DNA of 64,000 nucleotides from Echinometra lucunter. Taxonomy: Eukaryota; Echinodermata; Echinoidea; Camarodonta; Echinometridae. The DNA lies in the NCBI GenBank assembly GCA_029962745.1, contig CM057154.1:18432078-18496077 (forward strand), given 5' to 3'. Both the position numbers and the translations under genes were made by a program. Every line of letters starts with the position of its first letter. The first letter of the stretch is position 1. Of the stretch, positions 37,501-49,600 are shown in pieces. The notes beneath the pieces were generated by a model. The model was given only the letters and a program-made list of their open reading frames with translations. It searched no databases and was not told the DNA's origin.

Positions 37501-37770
37501 TTTTGAGACCCGTTATTTGAGAATAATTACACCCGGTCTACATCCGAGAAGGTTTACATTCTTTTAGACGAAATCAAATTTATGATTTATGATTTTTGAG
37601 ACCCTTTATTTGAGAATAATTACACCCGGTCTACATCCGAGAAGGTTTACATTCTTTCAGACGAAATCAAATTTATGATTAATGATTTTTTAAGACCCTT
37701 TATATGAGAATAATTACACCCGGTCCACATCCGAGAAAGTTTACATTCTTTAAGACGGAACCAAAATTAT
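37501..37770. repeat. Tandem repeat, unit about 93 bases, three copies
   Basis: Units begin GAGACCC(G/T)TTAT at about 37505, 37598 and 37692, then GAATAATTACACCCGGTC and CATCCGAGAA(G/A)GTTTACATTC. Copies differ at a few positions. Confidence 0.85.
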
Positions 37771-38767
37771 CTTCAATAAAACAAAAACAAAATTATTAAT
37801 TAATGTTGATGGCATAACTGCAGGTATCATGATGTTGTTAACCGTATGCTGATGAATCAGCCTTTGGAATGATGAAAAGAGGAAACTGGGTTCACATAAC
37901 CATAAGTAAACTACATTTAGACAAAACTGTACGGCGTTCTCATATAACAATTTGCATTAAAATCTGGAATTTCCACAAGCATACAGCAATAGATTATGCA
38001 TGCATTGTACATATCTGTTGAAAAAGCTAATTCTAAAAGAAATTTGGTCACTTTTTTTTTGCTCAGTTATTTTGCTTGCATTAAAAAAAAACACTATAGA
38101 TTCACTGAATATAACTCATGACGCTACAATATTGAATATGCAGTATCGTATCAATATAAAAAACATAAGATTTATAGAGATGAAAAAGAAAAATGAAAGT
38201 CCGCCGGCCCATATATCCATCCCCCTAAATCTCTAAATTTTGATTCTGCGAGCGAGCAAAGCAACCTCGAAAAAGATAAAATAACACTAAATATTACGAT
38301 AACAGTGCTGGTAGTCGTGTAATCATTTATGGATTCTGGGGAAGAGATAGTTGCATAGGTTGGTCCTATGTAAGGGACCGTTAACGCCTTACACCCAGTG
38401 GCCTGAGAGCCAGCTGCGGTCCTATTTCCGGTTACCTCAAGCTCTGTACGGGGTCGGTCACGACTTGTTCAACATGTTTAAGGGCGTTCAGCTTTTGCAG
38501 TTGTACGTCTAAGGCTAGCGCAACGAAGAAAAATAAATAAATTGATGTAGGAAATTAAAAACAAAAAACTATATTAAGAATGATCTTCATCTTGCCTTCA
38601 AGAAAATATCAGTTGGAAGTTTGAAAGGAAAATGAAAACCTGGTCGATCCTTAGTGTAAGCAGGCACGGAATGGTAGGCACTTGATCGAAGAATATCTAT
38701 CATACTTTAACTATTTCGTCAACGGAATAAACGCCATTGTGATCAATTTCATAACGACCAAAAATTA

Positions 38768-38852
38768 CCAGGGTCATGGGGATTCGAACCCTTGACTAGT
38801 GACTAGTAATATATCAATCTCTGGCAATGGCTTTAACCACTGCGCCACGAGC
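38768..38852 (-). mobile_element. tRNA-derived SINE head
   Basis: On the minus strand box A TGGCGCAGTGGTTAAAGCC and box B GGGTTCGAATCCCC are at tRNA-like spacing, with an enlarged middle (TATTACTAGTCACTAGTC) instead of a normal variable loop. Confidence 0.6.
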
Positions 38853-39029
38853 AGTTGACGAAGTTGACGGTGCACTTTATTTATTTATACCCGGATTCAT
38901 TTCATACCCGGATTCCTTTCTAGTCTTAACTTCTCAGACGCGATTATTTTGTAAATTTTGTGTGCGCTTACACTAAGGATAGACCGAAAACTTGGAGACA
39001 AGTAAATTCTAATGAAGAGAGATAATATA

Positions 39030-39620
39030 GAGAAATAATACAGAGAAATTTGAAGAAAATCAAAATCGGTTTCGACATGAGAAAGTTACGAAAGTTTGAA
39101 TTCTTGATTTACTTTCTAAATCAAGAATTCAAACTTTCAAACTTTCTATGGCGATCCTCAAATTGGCATCATCGCATCAAAAAAATCTCCATGCTTAATA
39201 TTTTTTGTACAAAAGATTTCAGATTTTTTCCATAATCTCTCAAGGTGCAGTTTGTCTCTTTCTCAGCTCAAGATATATCACGGGAAATGTATTTGACACA
39301 ACTTATGCTGAATCGCTTCTCCATTCTCTCTTTTCATTGAAAATGAACTTGTCTCCAGGGTTCATCTTTCCTTTTAAAATTCCACCGCAGATTTTATTTC
39401 AGTCAGAAGGGTTTTTTGCAATTTCATTTTATACCAACAAGACTGAATGAGACAAACTGCCCTTGAGAGATTATGGAGAAAATATGAAATTTCGTGTTCA
39501 AAAACATATTTGGAGTTGTCCCCAAAAACCTGCCATTTTTGAAGCGATTTTGCTAATTTAAGGATCGCGATAGACAGCAATTTGAGACTATTAAAAATCT
39601 TATAACTTTCTTATTTTTAT
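39030..39620. mobile_element. Foldback family, copy 2
   Basis: CATAATCTCTCAAGGTGCAG at 39230 is mirrored by CTGCCCTTGAGAGATTATGG at 39457. Further out ATCGGTTT...AGAAAGTTACGA pairs with TTATAACTTTC...ACCGATTC. A short perfect hairpin (AAGTTTGAATTCTTGATTTA) is at 39092-39140. Confidence 0.55.
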
Positions 39621-40519
39621 ACCGATTCTATTGAAATTGCTTGTATTTATCCTCTCGTTACACTGAAATTGACGTGTCTCACGATTGTCTTTTCCTTTAG
39701 AGAGATGCATACATGCCGATGACAAAATGGGGAAAGATGATCAGAAACTCGATTTTGTATCAATAGAAAAATCAAGAGCAAGAATTGCGTAAGTTAGAAA
39801 AGGTAAGTGGAAACGCAGAGAGGCTTTGAATTGTCTTTACGTGACTTTGAAGTTTAAAAAGTTAACTTAAAACAACTGATTTCAAGAACAGTTCGAAAAT
39901 TGTGTTAACAATCAAACGATATGCATTCTCATCATGAAAATGAAAATAATTCTCCTTCACCGTATACAGACATCTTTGGGTCATGATGGGTGAACAAGTT
40001 TTACTTTGGGTTTTTCATCCATACATTATTTGCTGGGACAAAATCGATCAAAACTTTATTCGTATAGCTTTCAATGCTATATGTGAGGACCAGAAATTAA
40101 GGTTACCTGTTTGACTATTTTTCATATTCAAACTTCCAATTATTCTACAAAATAAACACTTTCATGTTGTCTTCCTGTGGTACTGAAATAATAACGAAAG
40201 TGCTCATAATAATAATAACAATGGGCCATTCTTGTAAAGCGCATGCCACAAAAATGAATTCAAGTCCCCATGCGCTCATAATTATAATGATTTTGTCATG
40301 ACCGTGATTCGACATTAGTAATGTATGTCCGCGAGCCGGGAAAGGTTTATGTCAATAATACCACATTGTAGTTTCTTTTCTTCTGGCATTGTTATCATTG
40401 ATAAACTAGTATTTCCCAATATTCATTTTCTTTGTTCATATCTTTAGCATTTCATATGCTGTTCTATTATGTAAAATGTAATAATCCCTTAGTATTCATT
40501 TGGTTCGGCCATTATACGA

Positions 40520-41060
40520 TGGAGCCGAAAAGAGGAGTGTCAGGAACGTACATTGGACTACATGCAATTTTTAAAATCAAAGTTTATAGACGGAATGAAA
40601 CTGAACGAAATCGGACACGGTATAAGAAAGTTATGCCTTTATGAAATTTTCTGTTTTTTACACTACCACAGATAATTGGTGATGTAATTTGTGGACAACT
40701 CTCAATATGTTTTGTATACACAATTTCAAATATTCTTTACTATCTTGAAGAACACCATAATAATTTATAGCTTATCTCTAATGTGGAGAAAACACTCCTA
40801 AATTATGAGCTTCGCTTAAGAAAATGTGCAAATCTTAAGCAAAATGAAAATTATGTTGAATTATGTGTGTTCAAAACACATTCAAATTTGTCCACAAAAA
40901 GATGTCATCAATAGCTATGTAGTGTCAAAAAATGTCATAAGAAAATTTCACATAGCCATAACCTTTCTTATTCTGCGTCCGATTTCGTGCAAATTTTCAC
41001 TGATCTGTTTTATTCCGCCTTCAGTTAGCTTTGATTTGGAAACAACTTGACTTGAGGATG
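40520..41060. mobile_element. Foldback family, copy 3
   Basis: GGAATGAAACTGAACGAAAT...GAAATTTTCTG is mirrored by AGAAAATTTCACATAGCC...TCCGATTTCGTGCAAATTTT. It shares ACACGG...AGAAAGTTATG with copy 1. Confidence 0.55.
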
Positions 41061-42395
41061 TAGGTTTCCCTTAACAAAAAACTTTGAATTTGTTTCAAAT
41101 TTCTTACCAAATGTTTATTTCAGTGTTGAAGAAAATGAATCTCCTCCGCAAGTCGTCAGAAAATTGTGAACGAATGTACCTACTACATGTGAAGAGATGA
41201 ACAAAACTTGTCAAATTCTAGGCATGCACCGGCTCCTTTGTTCAATTGCAGATGATCCCAAAATATAATCAAACTAATTTTGTAAAATGCTTAATGCGTG
41301 AAGAGTGGAGTGGGACAATCCAGGCTTGTTGTTCGTCTAGCTTTATCCCCTGGACTCGGTGGTTCAGCTACCAGCTGCTTATTATTCAGTTTTGACAATT
41401 GGTAGAAAATGCTTGAACACAAGAGGGCGGTTTCATTAGCCAAACTGCAGAGCCAAACTGCAGAGCCAAACTGTACCTACTGTACCCAATGTATATATCT
41501 ACCAAAATGCATTTTGCTAAACTCTTAGTTAATATGCCACTGGATATGGCCAAGAGTCAGTCTAAAATTCATCAGAGAGAGAGAGAGAGAGAGAAAGACA
41601 GGGGAAAAGAGTGCCTTTTTGCCTTCTCCAAACCTCTCATAAAAACGCTCCTAATGGTAGATTCCGAGTTTTGAGCGATTCTGAAAGAAGATAGATGAAG
41701 TCTAAGGTAACAAATGGATCAAGATCTGCCTGTGTAATTCTTTCATTTTTTTTTCTCTCTACAGGCTTAATGTGGTGATTCTATGATTTACATTAGTTGA
41801 AGTAGGAAAGGGATGGAGGAGTGAGGAGGGTAAAAGACATAATTCCCGATGTGAAATCTCTCTATATCCCCTTTTCATTTATGCATCTGGTAGAAATAGA
41901 ATTATTTTGATGAATTAAAAATGATGAGCATGTCTATTTTTTTTTATTTTCCTCTGTAAGAATTTATTCTACTAGGTGTATAAGTGTGATCGCATCTTAA
42001 TCTATTAAAAGCTGTCATTATTTTGAGGCCTATCTTTACCCATCGCCTGCATGTATATTATGGAAAGAGGATAGGTCAAGGCCTATAAGTTAAGACACAA
42101 TTTTCTAGAAAAAAATATCTTATGAGAAAAGTCTACACAATTAGAACAAATTGACAAAAACAAAGAGCATTTTCAAAAATTATTTCTGGGTTTATTAAAA
42201 CAGTCATTTCATGACTCTGATCAGAAGGTCGTCGTGTAACCTTATAGTTTCATTCACACGACTGTCCCTATTAACAGATTAAAAGTTATTGTTTACTTGT
42301 GGTTTCAGGACGTGTGGACAGGACATACCAGGTGTTTTTAAAAAAAATTCCCACTTTTGATCTGTAAAAGCCCCAAACTGTACATCAGATAATAC

Positions 42396-42571
42396 TGGGC
42401 ACCGTTTCATGAAAGTTGTCAGCACTGACAAGTTGTCATTCTCTGACAATTACCATAGTAACAGTTAGTGACCAGCGCTCTCAGCCAATCAAAACCAAAG
42501 GATTTTACTGAGATTGTCAGAGAATGACAACTTGTCAGTGCTGAAAACTTTCATGAAACGGTGCCCTGGAA
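42396..42571. mobile_element. Foldback MITE with GGGCACCGTTTCATGAAAG ends
   Basis: GGCACCGTTTCATGAAAGTT and AACTTTCATGAAACGGTGCC are inverted ends. The arms continue as CAGCACTGACAAGTTGTC and its complement. The outer flanks are T...GGGC and GCCC. Confidence 0.8.
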
Positions 42572-42787
42572 TTAATATGGGTTATACCTGAATAGTGTAC
42601 ACTTTTCTTGGAGGTGATTTGAATATGATATCATAAGTTATTTTAACGAAATTCATGCTTATTTTTGAATTAGGGTTCAGATTTTGCTCAATTTCCAACC
42701 TTCTGTAGGTCTACCAATCAAAACTTTGTACAGGAGTCAATGGGTGTGTGTGAGAGTGTGCGCTTGATCCTTCCTGTTCCAGATCGA

Positions 42788-43050
42788 TTGACCGGCCGAC
42801 GATATGTTGACGAGGTGTTGTAGCCTCACGTCGTGCCGTATGCATGGTATGCAGCAGCCATCGGAGACGAGTTTGTCTTTATGGCTTTAGTCGCCTTTAT
42901 GGAAGACAATGCAAGATCTTCATTGTGCTCGAGTCGCCGATCAGTTTGTGGAGCCAAATGGCACTGGGCGTATGGAATGACCTGCAACATCCCCGACTGC
43001 AGCTCCATCGAGAACCTCTGGGATAATATCAAAGACGTGAACCGCTTTGG
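42788..43050 (+). pseudogene. Tc1-like transposase fragment, broken
   Basis: One frame reads LTGRRYVDEVL, then an in-frame stop (TAG at 42821), then PHVVPY, EDNARSS and SSIENLWDNIKD. These correspond to the DEIL/P, DNARPH and PIENLWD blocks around the second and third catalytic acids of Tc1/mariner DDE transposases. The WPA-SPDLN stretch between them is scrambled, so frameshifts are likely. No terminal repeats were found. Confidence 0.6.
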
Positions 43051-43699
43051 AGGAATTCCAGCGCATTTTGCAGAGGGCCTGGGCCAACCTGGATCAAGAA
43101 GTGTCGCGAGGTGATCGAAGCAGATGGTGGACCTAGTAATTATTGCTCATTATCCATTGTGATTCTTATTAAAAGTAAAACATAGAGTGACTTGCACTAA
43201 ACGGTGCTTGAAAGTTCAGAAACATGCGTGATTCTCTTGTTATTCGTGTAGAAGCTGACACAAATCAGAAAAGTGCAAGATTTTTTGTTCACACCTTTTG
43301 CCATTAAGTGCATGATTTCACTTCACACCGACAGTGCCATCAGTTGGCATACACATAGGCCCTACCATTCAATTTTTTTTTGCGGAAGAAAATTCCATAT
43401 TTATCTCCAAATTAAAAAAAAAATATCCAAATTTTATTTTTGTCCGAGAAAGGAAATTCTTTTTGCCCAATTGATCGTGGGCTCGGCAGCCACTGAGCAG
43501 CGCCAGATCGACGTTGCTCTATCCTTTTCAATTCTTGAACGCCAGAGAAGGTAGCAGCAACTCCCATCTTTTGAATGATCAATATCGGTGAAATACTTTT
43601 TGAGATACATCAAAAAATGCTGGGGAGGGGGGAGGGGAGGAGGGGACTTACTTTTTTTGGTTAAGTGTAAGTCTATATGGAAAAGTAATAAGTGGTAGT

Positions 43700-46600
43700 T
43701 TAGATAGTGCAGACAGCGCACGTAAGTTCGTAACCATGGACGTAAGGACCGCACGGCAAGCCACCACCAACCAGACATCTTGCTTCTGTCATGTAAAACA
43801 ACGCACCCTCCTGATTCCCAAGGGTCCCCGCTTTTGCAACCACTGCTCGGTCCACACACACGAATTCTGATCTCTTGAAGGTGTATTTCGCGGCCATGAG
43901 GTATCCAGCGTACTCCAAACGCCATTCTTCAGAAGGACACACATTGCGTGCAGGAATCATGAGTTTGGTTGTGCGGCCAGAGGGCGCTCTGCAGACTGCA
44001 CAGGTCGGGGTTTGTTCATCCACTGGCCGAAGACGTGAAGGAGCCCCATAGGTTTGGTATTCGGAAGAATATACCAAGGCTCGATCAACATGTGAAGAAG
44101 GTTCTACTTCGTCATAGATCGGTTCGTCTGGCATGCAGAGATGATTTGAGCCACTACCGCTATGAGAGTAGTATGCACCTCCAATGGTACCTGAAAAAAA
44201 CAAAGGGGAAAGTAACATTCTGTAAGGGCACAAACAATATTCTAGGTCCTTTTATGTTTGTTTTTAAATGCAGACCAGAAATATATTTGGAATTACGTCA
44301 TGGGTCACAGAGTAACATTATACATATTATGTATAATCTTTTTATTATTAATAGAGTAGGGGCTGATATTTCACCTGATTATCGGCTTTCTTGTGTGTGA
44401 ATTTGGCGATCGAAGCGAGCGAGCAAATATTTTACACCATATTTTAGTTGCAATACGAGCTGAAATACCAATTGAGAAAAAGGATCGATTTCACAACTCT
44501 AAAATGAGGGTGCGCTTTTGTTCAGGGGTGATAGTAGAAAACCCCTTTCTCCCTTTTAACACGACGAATAATTCTTGACCTATTTGTTCCTCCTCATAAG
44601 TTAGTCATACGTGGTAGAATAAGGCAACTAAGTGATTATGATGGTTCGTTTTCAGTCGTTGTTATGTAACCACTTATGCCATTTAAAAGGAACTATTCAT
44701 TTCAATTTTATGGACAACATGTTTGGCGGGCAGCATCGAATCAGCTTGTGAGCCGCTATCTATGATGAGTCTAAGTAAACAAAAATATTGTCAATAAGAT
44801 AAGAGAAAAACAGACTAAAGCTAACATGAACTATTAAAGAAACTGTAAATGAAACAACGGCAGCATAATTTAGCTTCAACTCCATTTACAGCTCTTCCCT
44901 TTCCTTCATAGAGCTCTTCCCATGTAAACAGATTCAGATTAACCAGATGCAAAAATTGTTCTCATTACGTGAAAAGTATGATTCTGTTTCTATGCGTTAC
45001 TTCATTTGGCACAGGCATTTGTAAGCATGGTAACTGTTGATGTTTCCTCTGTTACCACTGATTTCTTTCCATGATTTATTTTAATAATCATCGTTAATAA
45101 AAAAGGAAAATCTCGCGTAAGCTTAGAGATAGCGATATTTTGAGGGTACTTTTACATGTCACTTAACTTGCCAACGAACCAGTTTAACGCATTTCGAAAA
45201 TTCAGAAGAAAGATATATTCTGTTCCATGGAATTCAGTTGGTCACAGTTAGTACCGATTACAGATTCGAATATCGACACTGAAAAAAAAAAAATCATGCG
45301 ATTTATGACGGGATAATGCTCGATTAAACTAACCTGAATAGATGAGTTGAGCTCCCTCGGGACATTCGTCGTGACCCCAGCGAATATAGATGACACCAGG
45401 CAGTGACGAGGTAGTGTTACTCACTGGACGCACTATCGCATCACCGCGGGATCCCCCCGTGTTTGTTTGGTCGCTTGGCGAGGTCGGTGTTTCCTGAGCT
45501 GAAATTTGAAAAATTTCATATAGGCCTACTTTTTATTGTGATCTTCATTAATGAGTCTGATATGAGATTTACGTTTTTGATTAATTAGTTATATATTTGG
45601 TGAGAAGATGGCGAATCGAGAATGGCCGTGAATGATTATACCACGTAAAACTTAAAACCCAATGTGTGAATTGGGCGGACTTTTGATATCACTACAATAC
45701 ATCATTATCAATATCGCTCTGTTATGTAAAGCGCATCAGCACACCAGATTTGAGTTTGGACTTCATTAAACGTGAAAACCAAGGTATGACACTCCGGCGT
45801 AAATCACCTTTATTCTCCCTGCCAGAGCTTCAATTACGATAGCTTTTTGGTTACTTCAATAAAACATCACACATAACACTCTTATTACGTAAGTTTTTTT
45901 GTTATGTTGTTGTTATAAGTCAAACTAATAACGAGGACGAACGAAATAGGTTTATACAATATCCAAGATTACAGTTACCTCATTTTGTCGGTAGTTTCCA
46001 TTTCACATGTCTGCATGTTTTAAAGAAAATAGCCTGCTTTTTCGGTCGCTCGCTTCTCTCGCTTGCAATAAACACAAGAAAAAAAGTAACTCCCCTTAAT
46101 CAAATTGGCGTAACTTCTTGACGAAAAGGTTGCGAGCAAAATAACTTAACAAGAGTGTTCTTACACTGTAAAAATGAGTTGATCCATCGAGTCATGCATG
46201 AGTAGGTAAACAATAACATTTAAGGCAAAAATGTCACTTTTCAAAAGTCATAAGGGTCATTTTCTATGTTGTATTAACAGTACATTATTTTTAGCATTTC
46301 TTGCGCGATTTTCAAAGTGTGCTCACTCAACCACGGAGACACGGAGAAAACCTCTTATGTTCACACAACATGTGCTGATACATTTTGGTATAAATATCTG
46401 GAATTATTATTTTTTTTTTCAGTAAGCTGAATGGATTTTGCAATTCATAATTCAGGATGTTTGATTTTTTTTTTTAAATTGTGCTCACCCTACCAGGATA
46501 GTAGTGAGGGGTCAAGTAATGGATGATAAATGTGCACCAGAAACCCAATTCGCTAAAATCTCGTTTCACAGGATCCCCCAAATGACCCTTATGACTTGTG

Positions 46601-49600
46601 AAAAGTGACAACTTTGCCTTTGATGTTTGCTCACTCATGCATGACTCAATGGATCAATCTTATTTTCACAGCAAAGTTAGTCAATAAGTGTAGGAACACT
46701 CCTGCCAAGTGATTTTGCTCAAAACTTTCTAGTTAAAAAGTTACGCCATTTTTATTAAGGGGGAGTTACTTTTTTGTTGTCTTTAGAAACGGGATAGTTT
46801 TTGACAGCAAACAAATTCTGCAAGCGCGGTACCCAAATAGAGTCATGTCCGGCAGTTAGGTGATCCAATAAGAAATATCTTAAAGACCAATCCCACAACG
46901 CAAGATAGCAGCACTGCGGTGGGCGCTCCAACTTTTATAGTACACAAGTCAATAGCGCTTTAAGTACATTCATTCCATTTTTTCCTTTCTATTTTGACCA
47001 ATACATGCAGATTTCTTTTAATATTTGCAATGAGAAATTATCAGGGAAGTTCAGGTCGCAGCTGTGCGGTTCTCAAATCCCACAAGAATTAGAGAAAGTT
47101 TAAAAATTGGAAGCTAACTGAGTGCGAAATTCACTCGCTTTTGACTCATGAAGCCTGTTTGTGTGAGAAGCCGTACTACCTACACGGGTTTCCGTAAGTA
47201 TTGCGAATTCGTCGCCAGTGGGTAAAAACCTCAACAGAAAGGACTTTGAAGTCAAGAAACATTATCATTATGTAAAATTTAATGAGTGAAAACATGACTT
47301 TGTAAACAGGGTAAGAATGAGGGCTCCCGTTTACTACGGCTTCTATGCTGCAATCGAACTTTTACTGACAAAACAAAGTTGAAAAACCATCGAAAGTACA
47401 AAAATACATCATACCTTCATCTGTCAGATACGGTCATTGTCTTACCTCATCTACCCATGTATCCATGCTTTATTTTATTGATCTAGAATAAAGTAACTGG
47501 AACAATATTAGGGCATATCTCACATCTTACATTCATTTTGTACACAGAGCCAATCGCGGTCAGCGCGCTTGCCCACCGCAGCAATGGCGTCGCCGATAGA
47601 GGGCCAAATACATAAACCGGAGGTGAAATTGGTCTATAGGTCTTTAGTTAAGTTTGATGAGGAATTAACAATCTACCGTGAAAAGAGTTTATCCCCCCGC
47701 TCTCTTTTATAGAAAACGGGATGGTTTCGGAAAGCAAACAAATTCGGCAAGCGAGGTGACAATATGTTTTTATATATCTTATATAGGCCTATAGTGTATT
47801 TGACGATGAATTAGCACTTCTACTGTAAAAAAGTATGTTTTTTCCCCTAGCTCGCCCCTAACAATTTTTTAAAAACAGGGTAGTTTCGGACAGAAAACAA
47901 ATTGCGCTAGCAAGGTGTCAAAATCGAAGCATAGGCTGCGATGTGACATAATTTATCATTTTGATATCTTATAGGCGCATATTTTTGGATGATGAAATAA
48001 CACTTCTACTATCTGAAAAGGTGTTTGGTACTGCAAAATCGGAAAATAGAATTGCACACGGACATACTGAAGCTTTTCGACATGAACTCATTAGAGTAAA
48101 ATCGCGTGAATGAACAGAAAGCCAAATCGAAACAATATATAATGGAAACGAAAGAACAATACGCACGTAAAATGATGAGCTGTGATTTACGCGCGTATTG
48201 TTCCTTCGCTTCCATTATCGATTTGGCTTTCTGTTCATTCATACGATTTTACTCTAATGAGTGTATGTCGAAAAGCAGTATGTCCGTATTCAATGCTATT
48301 TTCCGAATTCTACTATCAACAAAGAGTAGTTCTCTTTTGCTCGCTCACAAAATTGAAAACAGGAAGATTCATAATCTAGTCAAAAGCGTCAGCTATCCAA
48401 ACTTTCAAAAACGCTTCACGGCCCCGGCGATATTCTTGGAAAATAATTTCTTTTGTGAAGATTAGACTTCTTAGAATGCAGCATAACTATCGGCCAATTT
48501 GGGGATCACCATCTTAAAATTTTGTCGGCCAATGGGGTCTTACAACCCCCTCCCCATTCAAGATGTCCTAGAGACGCCCATAGCCTCTTCCCAGAAACTC
48601 TATCAGCAATTAGTGATACCGTACAAAAGTTACCTTGTGGACTTGTCTGTGAATCTCGTCCATCTCTGCCGTCCCTTCCTGCGACCCCCTGTGGGCCTGG
48701 AGGACCTCTAGGTCCAGGAACCCCCGCAGGACACAAGAAACACTGACCTACAGACATGACGGAAGAAAGAATGTGTTCGCTGTTCATTTTATACGTGCAT
48801 ACATAATATATACATACATACATATATTTATGAAGACAGTTTGATGTAGCTATATGTCACTTTATTGCCCGAGCTTTTTGCTGAAATAGTGTGTTCGAGG
48901 GCTGAAAAAAGGGAAACGAATAGAACAACAAGCATAAATAACGGTAAAAGCTTGATAATGATAATAAATAGTATTTAAATCATTGAAATGATAATCAAAG
49001 CAACGTTTAACATAGTTTAAATCATTACCTGCTCAGTAACCATGGTAACTATGGTTAGCTGGGAGGTGCGTGCTTGTATGATGGATCACGTGACGCAGTC
49101 CATCACAAAATCAAGTTATTGAGCCACGGGATTGTGGCTTGTTCGTGGAGTACGAACCAGGGAGGCGCCACAATGTGCATACAAGAAATAGAATAGGCTC
49201 TGATTCACAAGCTATGCTTTTAAGGTTTCCTCCACAATACAGCAAGCATTTATTTATATACTATTCACTTATTTGTACTGAACTGATATCATTATGTGTA
49301 TATATTTCATATCACTCTAAATTGTTGATTTCATAATGATTTCGATATGCAAAAATCATTGTAAAAATTTTATTTGCTGTTATTGTGGAAATAATTGAAA
49401 TGAAATAAAGTATTTAAATAAAAAGTTTTCCAATCAAAACTCAATACGTCGAAGAGAATTTGAAAACACTACGGTTGTCATGGTTGTGTTATGAAATGAA
49501 ATTTTCTCTCACCAGAAAACATAGGCCATGAATATGGTCCGAGTTGATTCCGATTCCAGCCGGTCTGCTGGTCACCAGATGAAGGAAACGACGTCGGAAG

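Larger units (their letters stand above)
32368..43699. other. Intergenic region between the convergent C4-like genes
   Basis: No intact gene. It holds foldbacks (32813-33080, 35951-36330, 36840-37395, 39030-39620, 40520-41060, 42396-42571), SINEs (33552, 38768), a near-perfect hairpin at (TA)n (34013-34224), a tandem repeat (37501-37770) and a broken Tc1-like transposase (42788-43050). In 34290-35640, 37800-38740, 41100-42390 and 43130-43690 I see nothing recognisable beyond short microsatellites. Confidence 0.6.

Noticed and set aside
43969..44400. 143-codon plus-strand frame
   Set aside because: It is antisense to the last exon of C4-like copy 2.
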